Source: Falsiroseomonas sp050563525 (GTDB lineage Bacteria; Pseudomonadota; Alphaproteobacteria; Acetobacterales; Acetobacteraceae). From it: 64,000 nucleotides of DNA. Numbering within the stretch: position 1 is the stretch's first letter; each line of letters opens with the position of its first letter. A model generated the notes under the pieces. The model was not told the origin of the DNA. It searched no databases and saw only the letters and a list, made by a program, of their open reading frames with translations. Position numbers and translations under genes: made by a program. The DNA lies in NCBI RefSeq assembly GCF_050563525.1, contig NZ_JBNXUN010000007.1, positions 124,001-188,000 on the forward strand, given 5' to 3'. This document shows positions 41,189 to 48,295 of the stretch, piece after piece.

Positions 41189-42222
41189 GCAACCAGCCTC
41201 CCCTCGATGACCACGGGTACGTCGTCCAGCGTGATGGTGCAGCCGAAGACGGGCAGGTCGAAATGCCCCTCCGTGAAGCGCCCGGCGAATTCATTGGCGC
41301 CGGTCGAGAACAGGAAGTTCCCCGCCGCCGCGCGCAGTTCCGTGCCGTTCAGGTCGCGGCGGTCGTGAAACAGCAGCGCCTCCCGCCGCGCCCGCTCATT
41401 CATCCCCCAGCCGACATGGCTGACGGCGTAGGCACCCGGGTCGCCCCAGGCAGCCAGGTGCTCCCGCATCAGGATGGCGTCGAGTCCCTCGCCTTCCACC
41501 GCCACCACATGGTCGTCGCGCAGCACCAGCCGCACCGGCGCTTCGACATACCGCTTGAAGGTCAGGTTCGCGTCGCCCGGCGCCAGCACCAGCGTGCCGT
41601 TCACGCTGCCCGCGGCGGGGAAGGACACCACCACGCCGCCCGGCCAATGCGCGATGGTGCCGGGCCGGTCGGTCCAGCCCCAGACGCCGGCACTTGTCGC
41701 CCCCGCCATCTCCACCGTCAGGTCGGTGCCGGCGGCGCTGGTCACGCGCATCCGGCGCGCGGCACGCAGGCGCTTCACCGCGGCCTTCACCGGCGCGGCA
41801 TCCTCCGGCCGCGGCACCAGGCGTTCCAGGATGTCCGGGTGCTCGTCGCTGACCATCAGCACGCGCGCGCCGCTGCCCAGGATCCCCTTCAATTCCGGCG
41901 CATGCAGCAGCCCCTCGCAGGTCAGGTCGACGACCAGCGAGGACGCCCCCAGTGCCGCCAAGACCGAAGGATGCCCGGCCAGCGCCCGCGACGCGCCGGT
42001 GGAGCGCACCGGCACTGGCGCCGCCTGCCGCGGGGTCGGTACTTCCAGCCGGAAGGGCCGGCAGCCGAGGCGATGGGCGGCGAGTTCCGCCAGGTCGATG
42101 TTCAGCCGCCGCGACTGGCTCTCGGACAGCAGGCAGACCGTCTCCCCCCGCTGCGCGGCACACAGCCGCAGCACGGCCTCGAAGGCCTCGATCCAGTGCG
42201 GCTCGATCCGGTCATCTCGCAT
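41185..42222 (-). CDS. NicX-like 2,5-dihydroxypyridine dioxygenase family protein
   Basis: A 345-residue member of the NicX/aminopeptidase M29-like family. NicX is an Fe(II) enzyme opening 2,5-dihydroxypyridine. The C-terminal half keeps all likely metal and active-site features: YAVSHVGWGMNERARREALL, LFHDRRDLNG, GNFLFSTGANE and EGHFDLPVFGCTITLDD. N-terminal half is a Rossmann-like fold (LVVDLTCEGLLHAPELKGIL). It is the first gene of a four-gene minus-strand operon with a divergent MarR regulator. The true substrate may be another N-heterocycle. The open frame upstream is not coding. Confidence 0.85.
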   Translation of the reverse strand: MRDDRIEPHWIEAFEAVLRLCAAQRGETVCLLSESQSRRLNIDLAELAAHRLGCRPFRLEVPTPRQAAPVPVRSTGASRALAGHPSVLAALGASSLVVDLTCEGLLHAPELKGILGSGARVLMVSDEHPDILERLVPRPEDAAPVKAAVKRLRAARRMRVTSAAGTDLTVEMAGATSAGVWGWTDRPGTIAHWPGGVVVSFPAAGSVNGTLVLAPGDANLTFKRYVEAPVRLVLRDDHVVAVEGEGLDAILMREHLAAWGDPGAYAVSHVGWGMNERARREALLFHDRRDLNGTELRAAAGNFLFSTGANEFAGRFTEGHFDLPVFGCTITLDDVPVVIEGRLVA

Positions 42223-42251
42223 GGGATCGAGCCTAGCGCTGGCACCTATCC

Positions 42252-42263
42252 ATGAAAAGTCAT
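42252..42263. promoter_or_regulatory. Small inverted repeat between the NicX-like and MarR genes
   Basis: ATGA-AAAG-TCAT lies in the 51-bp divergent intergenic region, the only AT-rich patch here. MarR-family repressors bind palindromes in such regions, so this could be part of the operator, but the arms are only 4 bp. Confidence 0.25.
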
Positions 42264-42273
42264 ATGTTCGGCC

Positions 42274-42693
42274 ATGGCCGCGCCGCCGCCCTTTGTCGAG
42301 GATTATCTTCTCGCCCTGCTGGCGCGCGCCTCGCACGCCGCGTCCTTGGATTTCCACGCGCGGCTGAAGGCACGCGGCGTCGCCGTGCCTGCCTGGCGTG
42401 TCCTCGCCAGCCTGTCCGGCCAGCCGAGGCCGGTGGGTGAATTGGCCAAGATCTGCCTGATGCAACAGCCCACCATGTCCAAGCTGCTGGACCGCATGGC
42501 GGCCGACGGCCTGGTGCAGCGCGCCCGCGCCGGCCGCGAAACCCGCATCGCGCTGACCGACCAGGGCCAGGCGCTGTCCGACGAGTTGATCGCCGAGGCC
42601 CGCGCGCATGAGGCTGCGCTGCTGTCCCGCCATGCGGCCACGGCGCCCGCGCTCAAGGCATTGCTGTGGGACTTGATCCCGACTTCGCCATAG
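42274..42693 (+). CDS. MarR-family transcriptional regulator
   Basis: A 139-residue winged-helix regulator: the N-terminal dimerisation helix, recognition region LAKICLMQQPTMSKLLDRMA, wing RAGRETRIALTDQG and C-terminal dimerisation helix. Divergent from the NicX-like operon, it most likely represses it and responds to a pathway ligand; in nicotinate degradation the regulator NicR is also of MarR type. The ATG at 42274 is the sole good start. Confidence 0.88.
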   Translation: MAAPPPFVEDYLLALLARASHAASLDFHARLKARGVAVPAWRVLASLSGQPRPVGELAKICLMQQPTMSKLLDRMAADGLVQRARAGRETRIALTDQGQALSDELIAEARAHEAALLSRHAATAPALKALLWDLIPTSP

Positions 42694-42706
42694 CCACCTG
42701 CGGCCG

Positions 42707-42796
42707 ATGCCCCCGATGTCCACTCTCTCCCGCATCGTCATGGTCCTGCTGGTGGTCTCCGCCCTGGTGCAGATCCTGGTGCTCGTCTTGCGCTGA
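42707..42796 (+). CDS. Possible 29-residue single-helix membrane peptide
   Basis: A short open frame MPPMSTLSRIVMVLLVVSA... ending VLVLR. Almost the whole length after residue 8 is hydrophobic, long enough for one membrane helix with a terminal Arg. It sits between the marR gene (14 nt upstream) and the ltnD-like gene. A second ATG at 42716 is possible. No Shine-Dalgarno is visible and no homologue is known to me, so this is a hypothetical. Confidence 0.3.
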   Translation: MPPMSTLSRIVMVLLVVSALVQILVLVLR

Positions 42797-42840
42797 GCCG
42801 CCCATCCGGCCAGCGTGTCGAGACGGTGGAGGATGCAACG

Positions 42841-43740
42841 ATGCGCGTGGCAGTGATCGGCCTTGGGGCCATGGGTATGGGGGTGGCGCTGTCCTGCCTG
42901 CGCGCGGGGCTGGCGACCTCCGGCTGTGATTTCTCCGACAAGGCGCGCGCCGACTTCACCGCCGCCGGCGGCCAAGCCTTCGGCAGCGGCGCCGAATTGC
43001 CGCAGGGCACGGAGGCCGTGCAGATCCTGGTGGTGAATGCCGCGCAGACCGAGGCCGTGCTGTTCGGACCGCAGGGCTGCGCGCCGCGCCTCGCGCCCGG
43101 CGCCGTCATCATCGCCTCCGCCACCATGGGACCGGACGACGCGCGGCGGCTGGCGGCGCGGGCGGAGGAAGCGGGCTTCCTCTACCTTGATGCGCCGGTA
43201 TCCGGCGGCGCCGCCAAGGCGGCCTTGGGTGAGATGACCGTCATGGCCTCCGGCAGCGCCGCCGCCTTCGCCAAGGCGAAGCCGCTGCTGGATGCCGTCG
43301 CCACGAAAGTATGGGAATTGGGCGAGGCACCCGGCATCGGCGCCACGGTGAAGGTCGTGCACCAGCTTCTGGCCGGGGTGCATATCGCCGTGGCGGCGGA
43401 GGCCATGGCCCTCGGCATCCGCGCCGGCGCGGACCCGCAGAAGCTGTATGACGTGGTAACCAGCGCTGCCGGCAATTCCTGGATGTTCGAGAACCGCATG
43501 GCGCGCGTGCTGACCGGGGACGATGCGCCGCGCAGCGCCGTCGACATCTTCGTCAAGGACCTCGGCCTGGTGGCGCAGATGGCGCGCGGGCTGGACCATC
43601 CTGTGCCGCTGGCCAGCCAGGCGCAGCAACTGTTCACCGCGGCCAGCGCCATGGGCCATGGCCGTGCGGACGATGGCTTCGTCATCCGCGTCTGGCAGGC
43701 TCTGACCGGCATCAAGCTGCCCGGCGACGCGCCCGGCTAG
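42841..43740 (+). CDS. ltnD: L-threonate dehydrogenase-like NAD-dependent oxidoreductase
   Basis: A 299-residue beta-hydroxyacid dehydrogenase: VIGLGAMGMGVALSCLRAGL (NAD-binding), YLDAPVSGGAAKAALGEMTV, catalytic Lys in GATVKVVHQLLAG, and NSWMFENRMARVLTGDD, RSAVDIFVKDLGLV, a C-terminal pattern I associate with LtnD. LtnD oxidises L-threonate to 2-oxo-tetronate, which is then processed by OtnK/OtnC. No otn genes follow, so the substrate is provisional; 3-hydroxyisobutyrate-type dehydrogenase is the broad fallback. Start MRVAVIG at 42841. Confidence 0.8.
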   Translation: MRVAVIGLGAMGMGVALSCLRAGLATSGCDFSDKARADFTAAGGQAFGSGAELPQGTEAVQILVVNAAQTEAVLFGPQGCAPRLAPGAVIIASATMGPDDARRLAARAEEAGFLYLDAPVSGGAAKAALGEMTVMASGSAAAFAKAKPLLDAVATKVWELGEAPGIGATVKVVHQLLAGVHIAVAAEAMALGIRAGADPQKLYDVVTSAAGNSWMFENRMARVLTGDDAPRSAVDIFVKDLGLVAQMARGLDHPVPLASQAQQLFTAASAMGHGRADDGFVIRVWQALTGIKLPGDAPG

Positions 43741-43940
43741 CTGAAGGCAGTGATGACCACCGCGATCAGGATGAACAGGGCCATCAGCATGCCGCCGGCC
43801 CGCACGAGTTCGCCGGCCTTCTCCCGGTCCACCAGCGGCCCCGCCTTCGGGCGCGGCGCAGCCTGGGCGTCAGGCTCCGGCGCGCGATAGGGGTCGTGCA
43901 GCCCCAGGAATTCGGATCGCGGCTGCCGGTCTTGCGACAT
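43737..43940 (-). CDS. Small single-pass membrane protein, unknown
   Basis: A 67-residue protein: a ~45-residue polar Pro/Ala/Arg-rich N-terminus followed by one C-terminal membrane helix (GGMLMALFILIAVVITAF). Tail-anchored layout with the N-terminus cytoplasmic. No family recognised. It is convergent with the dehydrogenase gene, and the two stop codons share the bases CTAG (43737-43740). Confidence 0.6.
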   Translation of the reverse strand: MSQDRQPRSEFLGLHDPYRAPEPDAQAAPRPKAGPLVDREKAGELVRAGGMLMALFILIAVVITAFS

Positions 43941-44039
43941 GATTCTTTCGCGGATGCAACCATTCAGGTCTACGCCGCCGTCGCCCTACGCAAAAGACAC
44001 CGCAGGTTGCGTGAAACCGCGCGAAACACATCCTTGGGT

Positions 44040-44888
44040 TCATTCCTGGCGTGGATAGCTCTCCGCCCGCACTTCCTCCAGGTAGGGCGCGCGCAGGCCG
44101 GGCGGGCTTACCAGCTCCGTCTCCACATGGTCGGCATGCAGCGTGTGCCGCAGGAAGCCGCCGATGCGGTCACCCGCCGGCACGCCCGGCTGGATCTCCG
44201 GCTCGCAGACGAACGAGGCCGGCGGGCACCAGGCGAACACCACCTCGCCTCGCCGTTCCATGCGGTGCATGTGCAGGTGGCCCGAGGCGACGAGGCGCAG
44301 GGCCGGATGCGCCAGCAGCGGCGCCAGCGCGAAGCGGCCCTCCGGCGGTACGGACCAGTAGTCGAAGGGGTCGTCCATCCCGCCGATGAAGGCGGGCTTG
44401 TGCAGGAAGGCGGCGATGCGGCGCCGGCCCAGCCCTTCCAGCGCCTGCGCCAGCCATTCCGCCTGCGCGCCTTCCTCCGCCATGCCGGTGCCCATGATCT
44501 CGGTGTTCAGGCCGACCAGGCGCCAGGCCTCGCCGCCCGGGCCATCAAGGTCCAGCACGAAGCGGTCCAGCCCGAACTCCGCGGCCCAGCGCGCCATGCG
44601 CGCGGCGTCCACCGGCTGGGTGGGCATGCTGCGGGCGTCGCTGCCGACATCGTGGTTGCCCGGCAGCACCAACAGCGGCACCGCCCCGGCCATGCGGCGC
44701 AGGGCGGCGGCGGCGAAGGACAGGTCCGCATCCCGGTCGGCGCCATCCAGGGATACGTCGCCGCTGGCCACCAGCGCCTGCGGCGGCGCCGCGTGCAGCA
44801 CGGCCTCGATCCGGGCCATGTTGGCCTGGAACACGGTGGTGCGCGGGCCGAGGTGCGAGTCGGAAATCTGCGCGACGATCAGCGGCAT
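44040..44888 (-). CDS. Calcineurin-like metallophosphoesterase
   Basis: A 282-residue two-metal phosphoesterase: AQISDSHLGP (DxH), VASGDVSLDG (GD), VLPGNHDVGSD (GNHD), AFLHKPAF (H) and VASGHLHMH (GHxH), in the expected order and spacing. Resembles the 3',5'-cyclic-nucleotide phosphodiesterase CpdA type but the substrate cannot be told. No signal peptide, so cytoplasmic. Isolated between opposite-strand neighbours. Confidence 0.88.
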   Translation of the reverse strand: MPLIVAQISDSHLGPRTTVFQANMARIEAVLHAAPPQALVASGDVSLDGADRDADLSFAAAALRRMAGAVPLLVLPGNHDVGSDARSMPTQPVDAARMARWAAEFGLDRFVLDLDGPGGEAWRLVGLNTEIMGTGMAEEGAQAEWLAQALEGLGRRRIAAFLHKPAFIGGMDDPFDYWSVPPEGRFALAPLLAHPALRLVASGHLHMHRMERRGEVVFAWCPPASFVCEPEIQPGVPAGDRIGGFLRHTLHADHVETELVSPPGLRAPYLEEVRAESYPRQE

Positions 44889-45001
44889 GCGGAATCCTGT
44901 GCAGGGAGAGGCGGCGCCCCATCCTGCCCTGCCGGCCCGGTTTCCGCCACGCCACCAGACATGCGATCCTGCGGAACACTTTCCCGAAGGGCGCCGCCGG
45001 C

Positions 45002-45310
45002 ATGTTGTTCCTGATCCAATGCACCCAGGTCGCCGAGGGCGCCGGCATCCGCGCCGCGCATTACGACGCCCACCGCGCCTACCTCCGCGCCAGCCCCGTC
45101 GACCTCAAGCTGTCCGGCCCCATGGTGACGGATGAGGAGGAGACGCCGATCGGCTCCGTCTTCATCGTCGACGTGCCGGACCGCGCCGCGGCCGAGGCCT
45201 TCGCGGCCGGCGACCCCTTTGCAAAGGCCGGCTTGTTCGAGAAGGTGACGGTCACGCGCTTTCTCGACATCACGCGCGGCAAGCCCGCTTTCGGGCGAAA
45301 GGGAGATTAA
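45002..45310 (+). CDS. YciI-family protein
   Basis: A 102-residue single YciI (dimeric alpha/beta-barrel-like) domain: MLFLIQCTQ strand, HYDAHRAYL with the typical Asp-His pair, SGPMVTDEEETPIGSVFIVD, and FAAGDPFAKAGLFEKVTV. YciI proteins are small enzymes of poorly known chemistry, often next to catabolic genes. It lies 4 nt before the BKACE gene and is cotranscribed with it. Confidence 0.85.
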   Translation: MLFLIQCTQVAEGAGIRAAHYDAHRAYLRASPVDLKLSGPMVTDEEETPIGSVFIVDVPDRAAAEAFAAGDPFAKAGLFEKVTVTRFLDITRGKPAFGRKGD

Positions 45311-45314
45311 CAAG

Positions 45315-46205
45315 ATGCGCCGCAAGGTCATGCTCACCTGCGCCGTCACCGGCAACATCACCACACCGGAACAGACGCCGCACCTTCCGATCACGCCGGA
45401 GCAGATCGCCAACGCCGCCATCGACTGCGCCAAGGCCGGCGCCGCCATCGCGCACATCCATGTGCGCAACCCCGAGACCGGCCGCCCCAGCATGGAAATC
45501 CCGCTGTACCGGGAGGTGATGGACCGCATCCGGTCCTCCGGCACCGACGTGGTCATCAACCTGACGACAGGCCCCGGCGGCCGATTCGTGCCCTCCCGCG
45601 ACGACCCGCGCCAGGCGGCGGAGGGCAGCACGCTGATCTCGCCCGAAGGCCGCGTCGCGCACATCGTGGAACTTAAGCCGGAAATCGCCACGCTCGACAT
45701 GAACACCATGTGGTCCGGCAGCGGCGTCGTCATCAACGCGCCCTGGTCGATCACCCGGATGGCGGAGCTGATCTATTCCGTCGGCACCATCCCCGAACTG
45801 GAAGTCTTCGATTCCGGCGATATCGCATTGGCAAAAAACCTGATGCAGCAGGGCGTGCTGAAGGGGCCCTGCCTGTTCCAGGTCTGCATGGGCATCCGCT
45901 GGGGCTTCGACTGGAGCCCGGAGACGCTGCACTACGCGAAGTCCATCATCCCCCAGGGCAGCCCCTGGGCCGCCTTTGCGATCGGCCGGATGGAATTCCC
46001 CATGCTGGCGCAGGCCTGGCTGCTCGGCGGCCATGTCCGCGTCGGGCTGGAGGACAACATCTACCTGAACAAGGGCGAACTCGCGGTCTCCAACACCGTG
46101 CTGGTGGAACGCGCCGTGCGCATCCTGCGCGAGTTCGGCATCGAGACGATGACGGCCGCCGAGGCACGGGCGGAACTGTCGCAGGTCGGCGGCTGGAGCC
46201 GGTAG
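45315..46205 (+). CDS. Beta-keto acid cleavage enzyme (BKACE / DUF849)
   Basis: A 296-residue TIM-barrel zinc enzyme that condenses a beta-keto acid with acetyl-CoA to give acetoacetate and a new CoA ester; the founder is 3-keto-5-aminohexanoate cleavage enzyme Kce. Features: VMLTCAVTGNITTPEQTPHL, the Zn-binding AHIHVRNPETG, INLTTGPGGR, and RVGLEDNIYLNKGELA carrying the third ligand Glu. The exact keto acid is unknown. Follows the YciI gene by 4 nt. The 3' end meets a convergent gene 4 nt away. Confidence 0.9.
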   Translation: MRRKVMLTCAVTGNITTPEQTPHLPITPEQIANAAIDCAKAGAAIAHIHVRNPETGRPSMEIPLYREVMDRIRSSGTDVVINLTTGPGGRFVPSRDDPRQAAEGSTLISPEGRVAHIVELKPEIATLDMNTMWSGSGVVINAPWSITRMAELIYSVGTIPELEVFDSGDIALAKNLMQQGVLKGPCLFQVCMGIRWGFDWSPETLHYAKSIIPQGSPWAAFAIGRMEFPMLAQAWLLGGHVRVGLEDNIYLNKGELAVSNTVLVERAVRILREFGIETMTAAEARAELSQVGGWSR

Positions 46206-46209
46206 GCTT

Positions 46210-46980
46210 CTACCGCCCAGCCGAGAAGCTGTATTTCAGCGCGACGCGCAGCCGGTAGCGGGGCGAATCATCGTTCAGCCCCGCGCCGGCGGCGACTCCC
46301 AGCGTGGTATTCTCCCACAGGGCGCGGGAAAAGCCGGCCTCGACCAGGCGCCGCGCCTGTTCCCCGCGGTCCTGGCTTTCCTCGACATAGCCGGCGACCA
46401 GCACGGTCTCCGGCGTCACCACATGGCTGATCGCGGCGCCGAGCACATGGCCGTGGCGCCGCTCCCCCTCCTCCGGGTCGGGCCGCGCCACCCAGGCGCC
46501 GGTCAGGTGCAGCCCGAAGGCGCCCGGGCCGCGGCCGGTAATCCAGCTCGCGGTGGCGCCGAGATCCGTGGCGATGCTGCCATGGCCGGGCCCGAAGGGC
46601 AGGTCCACCCCGGCGACAACGGCCACGCTTGGAATCCAGCCGCTCTGGTCCAGCAGCCGGTAGGTCACGCCCGGCGCCACGCTGCCCTGGTTGGTGCCGC
46701 TGGCATCGCCGAAGCCGTAGACGCCGCCGAGGCTGAGCTCCAGCCGGTCCGTCACGCCGTATTTCAGCGTCGGCCCGGCCTCGAACAGGTCGCGGCCCTG
46801 GCGTGTGCGCTCGAAGCCGCCTTCCAACTCGAGCTGGAAGTCGCCGCGGCTTTCGGTGAAGGCGTCACCGACCGAAAACGGCGCGCCGGTGTCGGGCGCC
46901 GCGGCCTCCTCCTGCGCCTGGGCCGGCGCCAGGCCCAACAACAGCAACGCCGCGCACAGGCCATGCCTTCTAATGCTCAT
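46210..46980 (-). CDS. Outer-membrane transporter-like beta-barrel protein
   Basis: A 256-residue exported protein: signal peptide (GLCAALLLLGLAPAQAQ), then alternating beta strands such as LELEGGFERTR, LELSLGGVYGFGD, VAVVAGVDLPFGPG, FGLHLTGAWVARP and a final strand RLRVALKYSFSAGR ending on an aromatic pattern typical of outer-membrane barrels. It resembles the MetA-pathway phenol-degradation/porin-like family (COG4313). ATG at 46980 chosen from the signal peptide. Confidence 0.75.
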   Translation of the reverse strand: MSIRRHGLCAALLLLGLAPAQAQEEAAAPDTGAPFSVGDAFTESRGDFQLELEGGFERTRQGRDLFEAGPTLKYGVTDRLELSLGGVYGFGDASGTNQGSVAPGVTYRLLDQSGWIPSVAVVAGVDLPFGPGHGSIATDLGATASWITGRGPGAFGLHLTGAWVARPDPEEGERRHGHVLGAAISHVVTPETVLVAGYVEESQDRGEQARRLVEAGFSRALWENTTLGVAAGAGLNDDSPRYRLRVALKYSFSAGR

Positions 46981-47074
46981 CCACCAATCCCCCCGCTGCG
47001 CCGGCACGGCCGGGCTGCGGCGGGCAACGCGCGGTGGTGGCGCCGGTTCGGTCACCACCTCGGCAGCCGTTCGG

Positions 47075-48127
47075 TCAGCCCTCGCAGCGCAGCAGCACGG
47101 TGGCGCGGTTCGCGATGTCCCCGACATCGGCGGCGCTGAGGTCCGCGCCGCGGCTCTCGGCGGTGCGGAAGGAGATCCCAGCGCGGCGCAGGAAGGCCTG
47201 CGCGGCCTCCCCCCGCACCGCGAAGTTCACGTTGTCCACGTTCTGCACGCGGCGGCTGTCCAGCTTCGCCACCACCACGCCCACCACATGGCCCTGCATG
47301 TCCAGCAGCGGCCCACCGGAATTGCCCGGCTGTACTTCCGCGCTGATCTGGATGGTGTTGGGGTCGTTGCGGATACCGGCCAGGCCGTTGACCTCGCCAC
47401 GGGTCAGCTTCGGGTCGGCCGAGAGCAGGTTGCTCAGCGGAAAGCCGTAGGCCACCACCCCCTCGCCGCGGCGCAACGTCGGCGCGTTGCGGAACTCCAG
47501 CGCCGGGCCGTTGGCGCCCGGGATGCTGAGCACGGACAGGTCCAGCGCCCGGTCCACCCGCGCCGGCGGCACCGCGGCCAGCCAGGCGCCACCCGGCATC
47601 CGCGCCAGGATGCGGTCGCAGCCGCCCACCACATGCTGGTTGGTCATCACCAGGCCCGGTGCCACCAGGAAGCCGGTGCCGGTGCTGACGCGGCGGGCAT
47701 TGGCGTTCGGCCGCGCGGCGGCCACCTGCGGCGCGGCCGGCGGCGTCGGGGCCGCCGCCGGTGCCGCGGCGGTGTAAAGCTCCACCCGCGGCGTCGCGCA
47801 GATGTCCTGGTTCCGCGTCACGGCCTCACGCCCATCGGCCAGCACCAGGCGGATGTCGAAGCGGCAGCCGGCCTCGGCGCCGGGGCGCATGGCGAAGGCC
47901 GCATTCGTGGGCAGCGGGCCGCGGTTCAGCAGGTTGCCGCCCCAGTCGGTGCGCCCGCTGCGCACCGCATGCAGCGCCGTGGCCGGCTGGCCGGTGCGGT
48001 TGACGATGCGCACCGGCTCCGCCGCTTCCGGTGCGGCCTGGGCCCAGGCGGCACCCGGGAGCGGGTTCGGGAGGGGCGCGAGCGCCAGGGCGGGAAGCAG
48101 CAGCAGGGCGCGCAGGGTTCGATTCAT
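47075..48127 (-). CDS. Periplasmic trypsin-like serine protease
   Basis: A 350-residue exported S1-type protease: signal peptide (LRALLLLPALALAPLP..AWAQ), a ~100-residue N-terminal domain with two Cys, then the protease domain. The catalytic triad is VMTNQHVVGG (His), ALDLSVLSI (Asp) and VQPGNSGGPLLDMQG (Ser). There is no PDZ domain, so it is shorter than DegP. The substrate is unknown. It is divergent from copA with a ~170 nt intergenic region. Confidence 0.88.
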   Translation of the reverse strand: MNRTLRALLLLPALALAPLPNPLPGAAWAQAAPEAAEPVRIVNRTGQPATALHAVRSGRTDWGGNLLNRGPLPTNAAFAMRPGAEAGCRFDIRLVLADGREAVTRNQDICATPRVELYTAAAPAAAPTPPAAPQVAAARPNANARRVSTGTGFLVAPGLVMTNQHVVGGCDRILARMPGGAWLAAVPPARVDRALDLSVLSIPGANGPALEFRNAPTLRRGEGVVAYGFPLSNLLSADPKLTRGEVNGLAGIRNDPNTIQISAEVQPGNSGGPLLDMQGHVVGVVVAKLDSRRVQNVDNVNFAVRGEAAQAFLRRAGISFRTAESRGADLSAADVGDIANRATVLLRCEG

Positions 48128-48257
48128 GATGCTGGCGATGTCGGGCCGCGCCGGGCGCAGGTCAACGGGCGCAGGTCAACCGGCCTGCCTGAAACCTGCG
48201 CTGGATCAATGAATTTGCCGGCCGCTCGGGCATTCTCCGGGTCGCCTGAGGCACCCC

Positions 48258-48288
48258 TTGACGTTCCCATTGTGGGAAACCCCATCTG
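48258..48288 (+). promoter_or_regulatory. CueR-type copper-responsive promoter of copA
   Basis: TTGACG (-35, 48258-48263), then the palindrome TTCCCATTGTGGGAA (48264-48278, 6-bp arms) inside a 19-bp spacer, then a weak -10 around CATCTG (48283-48288). An overlong 19-bp spacer around a palindrome is the hallmark of MerR-family activators. A cueR gene is downstream in the same operon. The -10 match is poor. Confidence 0.75.
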
Positions 48289-48295
48289 CCTCGAC

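Noticed and set aside
42223..43659. Long N-terminal extension of the NicX-like protein
   Set aside because: It would run antisense through the MarR and dehydrogenase genes; the family start fits 42222.
46805..48295. ~500-residue N-terminal extension of copA
   Set aside because: The frame is open through antisense serine-protease and outer-membrane genes; conserved CopA sequence and the CueR promoter place the start at 48296.
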